From positions 1-64,000 of the forward strand of contig NZ_JACHXK010000004.1 of the NCBI RefSeq assembly GCF_014192105.1: a stretch of DNA of 64,000 nt, given 5' to 3'. The stretch is from Paenibacillus phyllosphaerae. GTDB taxonomy: Bacteria > Bacillota > Bacilli > Paenibacillales > Paenibacillaceae. The first letter of the stretch is position 1; every line of letters starts with the position of its first letter. The notes beneath the pieces are model-generated. The model was given only the letters and a program-made list of their open reading frames with translations, ran no database searches and had not been told where the DNA came from. Positions 53,090 through 61,163 of this stretch are shown here, one piece after another. The position numbers and the translations under genes were made by a program.

Positions 53090-54004
53090 TTACCCTTTCA
53101 CCGAACCGATCATGACGCCTTTTTCGAAATATTTCTGGATGAACGGATACACGACCAGGATCGGCAGCGTCGAGACGATGATGACGCCGTATTTGATCTG
53201 ATCCGCGTAACGCTGCGCATAACCGCCGGAAGCGCCTGCGGATGATCCGCCCGATCCCGCGCCGCCGGAGAATACCTGGTTCGAGAGCAGGATATCGCGC
53301 AGCACGATCTGTAACGGTTGAAGATGGTTGTCGCGCACATAGACGAGCGCCGTGAAGAAGTCATTCCAATGGGCGACCAGATAATAGAGGCCGACGACGG
53401 AGATAATCGCCTTGGACAAGGGCATCACGATGCTCCAGAAGAAGCGGAAATGGCTGCAGCCGTCGATCGATGCCGCCTCGTACAGCTCCTTCGGAATGGA
53501 ATTATCGAAGAACGTGCGCGTAATGATCAAGTTGAAGACGTTCACGCAGAACGGGAAGATGAACACCCACATCGTATTCGTCATATGGAGACCTTTGATG
53601 AGCAGGTAGGTCGGAATCAGACCGCCGTTGAAGAACATCGTGATGACAAAAGCGAACATGATAAACCTTCTCGCCCTGAATTCGGGCCGCGAGAGCGCAT
53701 AGGCAGCCGGCACCGTGAATAGCAGGTTCACGAAGGTGCCGAGGAACGTATACAGAATCGTATTGCCGTATCCCGTCCAGATCCGGGAGTCGTTCAGGAT
53801 TTCTTTGTACCCGAACAAGCTGAAGCCGCGCGGGAACAGGGTCACCTTCCCCGTCGACACCAAGGTCGAGTCGCTGACCGAGGCGATAATAACGAAATAG
53901 AGCGGATACGCGACGATCAGAAAAGCGAACAAACATAAAACGATAATGACCGCATCGAATAAAAGATCATTCCAGGATTTATGCTTAACGCGGATTGCGT
54001 CCAT
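53090..54004 (-). CDS. Carbohydrate ABC transporter permease (LplC/YtcP type)
   Basis: A 304-aa inner-membrane subunit with six helices. The EAA loop is ELYEAASIDGCSHFRFFWSIVMPLS near residue 182. It belongs to the CUT1 group used with LplA/LplB-type partners in Paenibacillus, often for oligosaccharides released by extracellular hydrolases. ATG 54004 has GGGGG 8 nt upstream; the GTG within that site is unlikely. Last gene of an operon with LplB-like and LplA-like genes. Confidence 0.9.
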   Translation of the reverse strand: MDAIRVKHKSWNDLLFDAVIIVLCLFAFLIVAYPLYFVIIASVSDSTLVSTGKVTLFPRGFSLFGYKEILNDSRIWTGYGNTILYTFLGTFVNLLFTVPAAYALSRPEFRARRFIMFAFVITMFFNGGLIPTYLLIKGLHMTNTMWVFIFPFCVNVFNLIITRTFFDNSIPKELYEAASIDGCSHFRFFWSIVMPLSKAIISVVGLYYLVAHWNDFFTALVYVRDNHLQPLQIVLRDILLSNQVFSGGAGSGGSSAGASGGYAQRYADQIKYGVIIVSTLPILVVYPFIQKYFEKGVMIGSVKG

Positions 54005-54025
54005 CTTTTTCACCCCCTTATCGGC

Positions 54026-54988
54026 CTACCACAGGCTCGTGTTGGATACTCTCTTCGAGATCGCATTGGTCGCGAAGAGGAATATAAAGTTGATGACCGT
54101 GTTGAACAGACCGATCGCCGACGAGTAGCTGATCTGATTCGAGATGATGCCGATCTTGTACACATACGTCGCAATAACCTCGGACACCGGCAGGTTCAGC
54201 GTGTTCTGCATGAGGAAGATTTTCTCGAATCCGGTCCCGAGCACATTGCCCATCGTCAAAATAAACAAGATGATGATCGTAGGCACAAGCGCCGGAAGAT
54301 CAATATGTTTGATCGTCTGCCATCGGCTCGCGCCGTCGATTTTGGATGAATCATACAACTGCGGATCGACGCTGGACAAGGCCGCCAGGAAGATAATGCT
54401 GTTCCAGCCGCAATGCTGCCAGATATCAGAGAGCACATAGACAGGCACGAACGTATTCACGTCGGCCAGCAGGTTAATGTCCTCGAAGCCAAGCGAAGCC
54501 ATAATATAGCCGCCGATTCCCGTATTCGGCGACAACAGCACGTTCAGCAAGCCGACCATGACGACGATCGAGATAAAATGGGGCAAATAAACGGTCGTCT
54601 GCAGCACTTTCTTGGCCCGCTTCCAGCGCAATTGGTTGATAACCAGCGCCAGAATGATCGGAGCCGGGAATCCGATCAGGATCGTAGCCAGACTGACCGT
54701 GACCGTATTCTTCAGAATATCGACGAACATGTAGTTGTCGATGAATTGCTTGAAGTAAAACAAGCCTCGCCATTCGCCGCCGGTCAATCCCTTGGCGAAA
54801 TCATAATCCCGGAAGGCCAGCTGAATGCCGTACATCGGCACATAATTGAACAAGGCGATGACAATAATCGCCGGCAGCACCATCACCCACAGCTGATAGT
54901 CGCGCGTAAATGTATTGAACACCGTTTGCTTGCGGGCGAGCGCAAGCTCAGGACGCTTGCCGGTTCCGCTAGCGGATCGCGTAGACAT
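54026..54988 (-). CDS. Carbohydrate ABC transporter permease (LplB/YtbO type)
   Basis: A 320-aa permease with six helices; the EAA loop is LYDSSKIDGASRWQTIKHIDLPALVP near residue 215. A GTGFEKIFLMQNTLNLPVSEVIATYVYKIGI block is typical of LplB. ATG 54988 follows AGGAG by 8 nt. It lies 21 bp before the LplC-type gene. No ATPase gene is nearby; such systems usually share a global MsmK-type ATPase. Confidence 0.9.
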   Translation of the reverse strand: MSTRSASGTGKRPELALARKQTVFNTFTRDYQLWVMVLPAIIVIALFNYVPMYGIQLAFRDYDFAKGLTGGEWRGLFYFKQFIDNYMFVDILKNTVTVSLATILIGFPAPIILALVINQLRWKRAKKVLQTTVYLPHFISIVVMVGLLNVLLSPNTGIGGYIMASLGFEDINLLADVNTFVPVYVLSDIWQHCGWNSIIFLAALSSVDPQLYDSSKIDGASRWQTIKHIDLPALVPTIIILFILTMGNVLGTGFEKIFLMQNTLNLPVSEVIATYVYKIGIISNQISYSSAIGLFNTVINFIFLFATNAISKRVSNTSLW

Positions 54989-55130
54989 TCGTTTCACTCC
55001 TTTTAAGTGCAAGTTCAACAAGCCGACAATTCAGCACCAAGAAGGTTGCGAAAAGGCGAAGAAGGAGGGATGCCATGCCTGCTATGGAGAGCAGATCCAG
55101 CATCCCCGCTTGCTTCCCTTCGCTTGTTCG

Positions 55131-56792
55131 TTACTTCGTGCTAGCCTTGTAGTCGTCATAATACTTCTGCATAATTTCAAGATTCTGCGGAAGGCCCGTC
55201 TTCGTCGCGTTCTTCACATAGCCATCCCATTCTTTGTCGATGCCGCCCTTGGTGACCCACTGCGAGAATTTGGCCATCGCCAGGTTCATCAGGTTCGTAT
55301 TGTTGAGGCCCATCGTGCTGTTATCCGCAGCGCTGTATTTGATGAACATGCTTGGAAGCACGTCATTCTCTTTGTCGATCGCGTCAACCGTCGGCATCAG
55401 CGGTTCCGTTTGCTTGCCGACCGATTGCATATCCGAGCCAAGCGTCAGGTTGAGCGAATCCGAGATGTACATCGGTCCGTTATCCGCCCAAGTGGACGTC
55501 CATTTCCACGTCCCCGGATCCATTGCGGCATCCGTCGGCGGCAACACAGCGTAGCTGCCGTCGCCGTTGTCCTTAATGTTCGTGCCGAGGGAACCGAACA
55601 GCACTTGCATGCTCACATTCGGATCGTACAGCTCGTTGATGAAGCGCATCGCGGCTGATTTGTCTTTCGTCTTGGCGGACATCGTTACCATATTCACGCC
55701 GTAATTAAGCGTATCGTAGTCGTAATCCCACGATACTTGGGCCGTCGAATCTGCGGACGATTTCAGCGGCGACATCGACGCGTACTGCGGAGCGAGCGTG
55801 TTGCCGAAGCGGTCCGTAACTTCCCAGCCCCATGTGAAGCCGACCTTCGCTTTGTCCCCGGTACCGCGGGCAACGGACTGGAACTTCGTGTAGTCTTGCG
55901 TGAATACTTCCTTGCTGATCAGCCCAGCCTCGAAGCACTTGTTCAAGAAGGAGACCAGATTCTTGTACCGCTCGTCGACGAAGAAGTTCTTCACTTGGCC
56001 GTCTTCGAGGAAGTAGCCTTGCCCGCTGCTGTTCGTCAGCGTAATGCCCTCGGAACCGAGCAGCACGGTCGGATGGAAGAAGCCGAAGCCCCCTGTGCCC
56101 ACTGGCGCAAAATCCATCGGGATCTCGTCGTTCGCGTCGCCGTCGCCATTCGCGTCTTTCTCCTTGAAGGCTAGCAGCACGTCGTACAGCTCATCCCAGT
56201 TCGTCGGCATCGCAAGCCCAAGGTTGTCGAGCCATTGTTGGTTGATGTACTGCCTGGTTACGGTCGCCGGCCAGAAGCGCTGATATTTCGGCAGACCGAA
56301 GATTTTGCCGTCCGTCTGGGAAGCGATGACCTTCGTCTCCGGCTTCTCTTCGAACATCTTCCGCACATTCGGCGCATCGCTTGCGATCAGTTCGCTCATA
56401 TCTTGGAATAGTCCCTGGAATTGCGCATAATCCGCATCCGTAATCGCGTTCGGCCCGATGATAAGGTCAGGCACGTCGCCGCCTGCCAGCAGCGCCCCTT
56501 TCTTCTGATCCCAGTCCGCCGTTACTTCCTGCCATTGGATATCGACGCCGGCACGTTCTTCTGCCTGCTGCAGCCATTCCATCTTGGCCAGCTCCTGCGT
56601 AAGCGGGTGCTTCGTAATGAGGGCCGTTAATTTGACCACTTCACCACTAGGCTGGCTGGTGTTCGTGGTCGTGTTCGTGGTTGAATTCGTCCCCGTATTG
56701 CCTTCAGGCGTGTTCCCATTGTTGCTGCTGCAGCCGGCCAGAGCTGCGGCGGAGAGACTAGCGGCCAGAGCCAGCGTTAACGCTTTTTTCAT
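55131..56792 (-). CDS. Carbohydrate ABC transporter substrate-binding lipoprotein (LplA type)
   Basis: A 553-aa lipoprotein: lipobox LAGC at residue 21, then an Asn/Thr-rich spacer to about residue 50. The mature part is a large extracellular solute-binding protein of family 1 (KLTALITKHPLTQELAKMEWLQQAEERAGVDIQWQ ... EIPMDFAPVG), the type that goes with LplB/LplC. The ligand is a sugar or oligosaccharide, unidentified. It is the first gene of the operon. Its promoter carries a cre site. Confidence 0.92.
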   Translation of the reverse strand: MKKALTLALAASLSAAALAGCSSNNGNTPEGNTGTNSTTNTTTNTSQPSGEVVKLTALITKHPLTQELAKMEWLQQAEERAGVDIQWQEVTADWDQKKGALLAGGDVPDLIIGPNAITDADYAQFQGLFQDMSELIASDAPNVRKMFEEKPETKVIASQTDGKIFGLPKYQRFWPATVTRQYINQQWLDNLGLAMPTNWDELYDVLLAFKEKDANGDGDANDEIPMDFAPVGTGGFGFFHPTVLLGSEGITLTNSSGQGYFLEDGQVKNFFVDERYKNLVSFLNKCFEAGLISKEVFTQDYTKFQSVARGTGDKAKVGFTWGWEVTDRFGNTLAPQYASMSPLKSSADSTAQVSWDYDYDTLNYGVNMVTMSAKTKDKSAAMRFINELYDPNVSMQVLFGSLGTNIKDNGDGSYAVLPPTDAAMDPGTWKWTSTWADNGPMYISDSLNLTLGSDMQSVGKQTEPLMPTVDAIDKENDVLPSMFIKYSAADNSTMGLNNTNLMNLAMAKFSQWVTKGGIDKEWDGYVKNATKTGLPQNLEIMQKYYDDYKASTK

Positions 56793-56936
56793 TGGTCAAT
56801 CCCCTTTTTTTAAGGTAATGTGATCGCTTCCAATCCACGTCATTCCGTGCTATGCCGGTCGATCATGCTGTGCGTTTATTCGGATGAGTCTGTTGTCTGT
56901 CGGCTAGGCGTTACCGCTGCGCCGTTTGACACCTTC

Positions 56937-56966
56937 ATGTTAGCAAGCGCTTACAAGTTGCGGCAA
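56937..56966 (-). promoter_or_regulatory. Promoter of the sugar ABC operon with a cre site in the spacer
   Basis: TTGCCG (56961-56966), 18 bp, TAACAT (56937-56942) on the minus strand. Inside the spacer, TGTAAGCGCTTGCT (56942-56955) matches 8 of 10 fixed cre positions and is centred on a perfect 8-bp palindrome (AAGCGCTT), placing CcpA to block the polymerase. Confidence 0.55.
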
Positions 56967-57005
56967 TTCGGAAAATGATTGGATTTGGGGGAATATGATT
57001 GGATG

Positions 57006-57415
57006 AGGGGGAAAAGGGCTGCGCCCTTCTAAACCCTTTTAGTTCGCCTCCCCCACCCCTCCAACGGAGGGGATGCAAGCTTATGCTTCCGATGCCAGTT
57101 TTCCTTCGGAAAACTCTTAGCACACCCATAATTAGCGTGACTCGTGACGCGGCCGTCTTCGATGTTTCCTTTCGACGTTGGCTCGCGTTGTCCAGCGGAT
57201 TGGTTTGCAAGTCAGTTAGACTTGCAGCATTCCGCTAAGTGGGACAAAGCTCTTGTTCGAGCTTCGTACGCAACGGGTTGCCTTGGGGAGCAGACCTGTA
57301 TATTCATGCCTTCGTGCATACTGCTAGCTATTCCCCGCTTTCGTCCGCTTCCTTGATGAATGCTGTGCTTCCTATCGCAAGCACTAGCAGATCAACGTGC
57401 GGACACGCTTTACTC
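57006..57415. repeat. Dispersed structured element, copy 2
   Basis: The 57144-57309 core is the counterpart of the element at 46061-46226 and lies between a transporter promoter and a small gene. It has the same conserved flanks, the CTCG/CGAG and TTGTCC/GGACAA helices (57181-57262), and the 3' GGACACGCTT. Its apical hairpin, GGATTGGTTTGC-AAGTC-AGTTA-GACTT-GCAGCATTCC (57188-57247), has the same architecture and the same outer strands as the units of the 19.4-kb array. A CCTCCCCC...GGAGGGG block and a GGGCTGCGCCC hairpin precede it. No gene was found in this 725-bp gap. Confidence 0.65.
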
Positions 57416-57458
57416 TAAATCACAACTGTTTCTACCAAAAAAATTACCTCATAAGAAA

Positions 57459-57483
57459 AACCGCCAATTACGCATTGGCGGTT
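57459..57483 (-). terminator. Terminator of the small gene at 57519-57884
   Basis: A perfect 10-bp stem AACCGCCAAT with a 5-nt loop, followed by TTTTTCTT on the minus strand. Confidence 0.75.
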
Positions 57484-57518
57484 TAAGTAATAGTGTTATT
57501 TAATTGATTTGTATTCCG

Positions 57519-57884
57519 TTAAAACCCGTCGGATGAACCGACGAAGCTGAGCTCGGCTTGCGTCTTGCCTTGGCTGGTGACCAGGTTGCCGAACTCGTCC
57601 AGGCCGAATACGGAAAACAACACTTCCGAGGAAGACGAATTGACTTGAACCTCGTAAGCGACGTTCCCGGCAATGAAGAATTCTCTCACGTCAAACGAAT
57701 CCGTGGCGACGACATAAGAAGACGCATACGCGGTGTAGAACGTCACGCCGTCGACCGAAGCGAAGATTTGGATCGTTATCGTCGTAGGTGCCGAAGTGTT
57801 CCAATTGCGCGTATTGACCACGATCGTGGAAGCCGCCGTTCCCGTTGCCCGGGTGTTCGTAATAATGCTGGTGGAGTATCCCAT
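57519..57884 (-). CDS. Small Ser/Thr/Val-rich protein, possibly spore-surface
   Basis: A 121-aa beta-rich protein without signal or Cys (MGYSTS, then NWNTSAPTTITIQIFASVDGVTFYTAYASS ... NVAYEVQVNSSSSEVLFSVFGLDEFG). It looks like the product at 29942-30376 in composition and layout, and I place it tentatively among spore-surface or exosporium-type proteins. ATG 57884 has AAGGAGG 8 nt upstream. A CATATGGTA (57959-57967) fits the -10 of sporulation promoters, but no -35 is seen. The rest of the gap up to 58142 holds nothing I can name. Confidence 0.65.
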   Translation of the reverse strand: MGYSTSIITNTRATGTAASTIVVNTRNWNTSAPTTITIQIFASVDGVTFYTAYASSYVVATDSFDVREFFIAGNVAYEVQVNSSSSEVLFSVFGLDEFGNLVTSQGKTQAELSFVGSSDGF

Positions 57885-58142
57885 TCTTGATCCCTCCTTC
57901 ATCTGAAGCCTAACAGAAAAGATAGATGCGCAACCCGAATCTATCAAACTCTGCTAGATACCATATGTTGGATGTATCAAAGGGGAACGGCTGCATGCAG
58001 CGATGATACGTTCTCCCGGTTGATCGCCATTCTTCGCTTCCCCCACCGTTTCATAGGCATATGTACAGTCTGATTCGAATCCAAGTCCGGCGGATAGCCG
58101 TTACGTTCTGCTGCGCTGCCGATTCGCGCTTCGGAATAAAAA

Positions 58143-58179
58143 AGGCCTTGTTCACCCGCGAAACGGGATTACAAGGCCT
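58143..58179 (-). terminator. Terminator of the nitroreductase operon
   Basis: AGGCCTTGT/ACAAGGCCT with an inner CCCG/CGGG stem, followed by TTTTTTATT on the minus strand; about 40 bp past the stop. Confidence 0.8.
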
Positions 58180-58219
58180 CCGGCTGCCCGGTAGGAATGG
58201 TTGGCTGTCGTTACAAGGG

Positions 58220-58861
58220 TTACTCTTCGATACTCGGCTTCGTGGCCGGAATGGCGATTAAGCTTTCCGCCAGCGGACGGCGGGAATTCGGCTTCTCCCG
58301 CTCTTGCAGCGCTGCATCCAACTGTTCCGCTTCTCCCCTGTATCCGAGTGCGATAATGGCGTGAAGTTCGATATTGTCCGGCACTTGGAGCGTCTCGCGC
58401 GCCTTGATCCGGTCGTAGCCGCCGACGGCACGGGTCGATAATCCTAGCAGCCTGGCTTGAAGCGCCAGAATTCCCCATGCGGCCCCCGTATCGAAGGCAT
58501 GAGCGCCATTCGGATCGCCGTTTGCCCGCTCTTTGGCCGAGGCGAGGAGAACGAGCACCGGCGCATGGTCCGTCCAAAGCCGGTTATTCGGCTTGATGAA
58601 AGTGCGGAACGTCTCATGTTCTTCTTCGCTGCGGGCGACATAAAAGCGCCACGGCTGCTCATTGCTCGATGAAGGCGCCCAGCGCGCGGCTTCCAATATC
58701 GTGAATAACGCCTCGTCCGTTACGGGTTTGTTCGTGTAGGCACGCGGAGACCAGCGGTTCAGAATCAGCGGATGCACCGGGAACTCGGGGTTTCGGTTCT
58801 CCGCGACTTCTTGTTCATAGGCATCAGTGACGGATGCGACTGCATGGAAGGATTGACTCAT
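58220..58861 (-). CDS. Nitroreductase family protein
   Basis: A 213-aa FMN-dependent nitroreductase-fold protein: the RWSPRAY motif near residue 31, the EAARWAPSSSNEQPWRF FMN block near residue 52, and the second FMN part GAAWGILALQARLLGLSTRAVGGYD near residue 127. Substrate is unknown. ATG 58861 has AAGGTGG 8 nt upstream. It is the last gene of an operon with the ferredoxin and the flavoprotein, which suggests a reductive pathway fed by the ferredoxin. Confidence 0.88.
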   Translation of the reverse strand: MSQSFHAVASVTDAYEQEVAENRNPEFPVHPLILNRWSPRAYTNKPVTDEALFTILEAARWAPSSSNEQPWRFYVARSEEEHETFRTFIKPNNRLWTDHAPVLVLLASAKERANGDPNGAHAFDTGAAWGILALQARLLGLSTRAVGGYDRIKARETLQVPDNIELHAIIALGYRGEAEQLDAALQEREKPNSRRPLAESLIAIPATKPSIEE

Positions 58862-58893
58862 GGATATGACCACCTTATTTACGTAATTTGGCG

Positions 58894-59226
58894 TTAGAAA
58901 TTGGTTCGTTTCGATAATTCGACCATGAAGGCGTGGCTCGACACCGGCTTGCGCCCTTTGCCCCAGCCGACCTTCTCCCGATAACCGCCGAGCAGCCCCT
59001 GCCGCTCGGCCTCTTCCTCCGAGATCAGCGTAAGGCCTTCGGCATCCGGCGCCACATAGAGCGCATCGACCGGGCAGTACAGCTCGCACATGAAGCAAGT
59101 CTGGCAGTCGCTTTGTCTGGCAATGACCGGTATTCCGTCTTGGACACGCTCGAACACGTTCGTCGGGCAGACGTTGACGCACTGGTTGCAGCCGACGCAT
59201 TTCGTTTCACTCAAGACCTCGATCAA
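58894..59226 (-). CDS. Ferredoxin-like protein with two 4Fe-4S clusters
   Basis: A 110-aa iron-sulfur protein. Two cluster motifs are visible: CVGCNQCVNVCP (residues 10-21) and CQTCFMCELYCP (residues 41-52), typical of 2[4Fe-4S] ferredoxins and of the beta subunit of adenylylsulfate reductase-type enzymes. The C-terminal 55 residues are extra. Its start overlaps the flavoprotein stop in an ATGA, so the two proteins probably form a complex. Confidence 0.9.
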   Translation of the reverse strand: MIEVLSETKCVGCNQCVNVCPTNVFERVQDGIPVIARQSDCQTCFMCELYCPVDALYVAPDAEGLTLISEEEAERQGLLGGYREKVGWGKGRKPVSSHAFMVELSKRTNF

Positions 59227-60830
59227 TGGGTGACAACCTCCTTGCCGACGGATTCGGTCTTCACATACACGCGATCGAGTCCGCCGCTGATGAGGCGGTA
59301 ATGCTGCTCATTATCTTGCTGCGGGAAGTCCTCGCGCTTGTGCATGCCTCTTGTTTCCGTCCGCGCTAGGGCCGAGCGATACATCCAGCGCGCGGTAGCG
59401 GTCATCGCCGCCGCTTCGCGGGTTTTGACGGCATCGTGGCGATTGACGGCGTGGCTGCGCAACTCGTTCCATATATCGTCGAGACGTTCGAGTGAACCCT
59501 GCAGCCCTTTTTCGGTGCGGAAAAGGTTTTTATCGTAAGGCCGCACCTCATTTTGCACCGCGCCAACGACCTCCTGCACATGGTTCGCCGCTTTCGCATC
59601 TTGCTTGCCATGATCGTCAAGCGTCTGGGAAGACAAACCTCTCAGGAGGCGATCGGCTGCATGCGACCCCAGGCGCTGCGCATAGACTGCCGCTCCTTCT
59701 CCGGCAAAGGAGCCCGACGACATCGCCCAAGCCGCATTATGGCTTCCTCCCCCGGTGAAGCCGCCGCAAATCAACTCGCGCGTCGCCGCGTCGCCTGCCG
59801 CATAGAGACCGGGGATCATCGTAGCGCACGTCTCATCCACGATGTGAATGCCGCCCGTACCGCGAACCGTGCCTTCAAGCCGCAGCGTGATCGGAAACTT
59901 GTCTCTGAACGGGTCGATCCCGAGACGATCGAACGGCAGGAAGAAGTTCGTCTGCCCCACGCGCAGCAATGGCTCCAGATCCGCGGTCGCCTGATCCAAA
60001 ACGGCATATACCTGGCGGCCTTCCAGTAAGTTCCGCGCGATGATGGAGCGGCCGCGCTGAGAACCGGCTCCTTCAACCTCCGTACCGTCCTCATAGTAGA
60101 AGCTGGCGTACTTGTAGTAAGCCGTCTTCGTCACGGAAGAGAACGTAGGCGAAATCGCGTACGCGTTCGAGAACTCCATGCCCGATAGTTCCGCTCCCGC
60201 TTCCGCTGCGAACAAATAGCCGTCGCCGGTCAGCACGTTGCAGCCAAGCGCCTTGCTGAGGAAGGCGCATCCGCCTGTCGCGATAACGACGGCCCCTGCT
60301 TGAACGCTCCATGTCTGGCCGGTCTGCGTCCTCACCCCTGCCGCGCCTCCAACTCCGTGTTCGTCGGCTAGCAGCTCCAGCGCCGGGCTGTGATCGAGAA
60401 TGGCGACGCCCGCTTTCTGCACAAGCTTGCGCATCAGACGCATATATTCCGGCCCTTGAAGACCGCGGCGGAACGGAGTTCCGCTATCGTCGAGCGGGAA
60501 TGGATAGCCCCAAGAGCCGAGTTTGTTCATATTGTCATAGGTACGGTCGAGCACCCGGTTCATCCATCTGTCTTCCGCTAATTGGCCGCCGAGATGAAAC
60601 CGGCTTTGCTTGGCCTCCTCGCGCAGATGCTGATCCGGCTTTACATACCACACACCTGTCCCTGATGGCGCCGTCGCTCCGCTGGAGCCGCAATAGCCCT
60701 TGTCGACGAGCACCACCTTGGCCCCTTTCGCGGCAGCGCTGAGCGCCGCCCATGTTCCTGCAGGTCCCCCGCCGATGATCAGAACATCCGCCGTGAGATA
60801 GACCGCACCCGTTTTCGCAACTCCGCTCAT
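59223..60830 (-). CDS. FAD-dependent oxidoreductase, fumarate reductase/APS reductase-like flavoprotein
   Basis: A 535-aa flavoprotein of the succinate dehydrogenase/fumarate reductase/adenylylsulfate reductase alpha family. It has an N-terminal Rossmann loop (VLIIGGGPAGTWAALSAA), GSSGATAPSGTGV, and the late FAD block GLYAAGDAATRELICGGFTGGGSHNAAWAMSSG. Paenibacillus genomes often carry this gene with a ferredoxin near sulfonate uptake genes. A CymR-like box upstream agrees with a role in sulfur assimilation, but the substrate is unknown. It leads the operon. Confidence 0.85.
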   Translation of the reverse strand: MSGVAKTGAVYLTADVLIIGGGPAGTWAALSAAAKGAKVVLVDKGYCGSSGATAPSGTGVWYVKPDQHLREEAKQSRFHLGGQLAEDRWMNRVLDRTYDNMNKLGSWGYPFPLDDSGTPFRRGLQGPEYMRLMRKLVQKAGVAILDHSPALELLADEHGVGGAAGVRTQTGQTWSVQAGAVVIATGGCAFLSKALGCNVLTGDGYLFAAEAGAELSGMEFSNAYAISPTFSSVTKTAYYKYASFYYEDGTEVEGAGSQRGRSIIARNLLEGRQVYAVLDQATADLEPLLRVGQTNFFLPFDRLGIDPFRDKFPITLRLEGTVRGTGGIHIVDETCATMIPGLYAAGDAATRELICGGFTGGGSHNAAWAMSSGSFAGEGAAVYAQRLGSHAADRLLRGLSSQTLDDHGKQDAKAANHVQEVVGAVQNEVRPYDKNLFRTEKGLQGSLERLDDIWNELRSHAVNRHDAVKTREAAAMTATARWMYRSALARTETRGMHKREDFPQQDNEQHYRLISGGLDRVYVKTESVGKEVVTH

Positions 60831-60870
60831 CTCGAATCCCTCCCGATTTCGAACCTGCTTGCGCGCTTGG

Positions 60871-60948
60871 CATGCGGAAATAAAAAAGACATTCCCTTAG
60901 CACGAGAATGTCTCCGTTTGTACGGAAGCACGATTTTATTTCCACATG
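60871..60948 (-). promoter_or_regulatory. Nested leader hairpins with an intrinsic terminator
   Basis: A 15-bp inverted repeat with one mismatch (CATGCGGAAATAAAA at 60871-60885 against 60934-60948) encloses a second terminator-like hairpin, AGACATTC/GAATGTCT (60888-60912), with its T run lying partly within the outer stem. Outer and inner helices could exclude each other. It lies about 40 nt before the flavoprotein gene. Confidence 0.5.
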
Positions 60949-60981
60949 ACGAGCGCTTCGCCTTCATCACCGCATGAAAAA

Positions 60982-61011
60982 GAGGCTTCCGATATCGATA
61001 TCGAAAGCCTC
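60982..61011 (-). terminator. First leader terminator of the sulfur-type operon
   Basis: A 14-bp stem with one mismatch (GAGGCTT-CCGATAT against ATATCGA-AAGCCTC), followed by TTTTTCATG on the minus strand, about 50 nt after the predicted transcription start. No gene precedes it, so it looks like an attenuator. Confidence 0.6.
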
Positions 61012-61041
61012 CATCCAAATGGTAGACCCAACATTTAGTTT

Positions 61042-61099
61042 ACAATTCCTACCCGTTTACTGTGGTATGAATTTAACATGTTAGCCGTTTTCTTGTCAA
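61042..61099 (-). promoter_or_regulatory. Promoter with CymR-like sulfur box
   Basis: TTGACA (61094-61099), 17 bp, TTAAAT (61071-61076) on the minus strand. The segment from TAAATTCATACCAC to GGGTAGGAATTG (61042-61074) resembles the CymR-type sulfur-control sites of Bacillus (TAGGAATT half). It covers the start point, so repression by a CymR-like protein is likely. Confidence 0.5.
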
Positions 61100-61163
61100 G
61101 CAAGTATTATTACGCGTCTGTCGACGGTGATGGAATGACAGCGCAGCCTCGTGCGTCAGAGGC

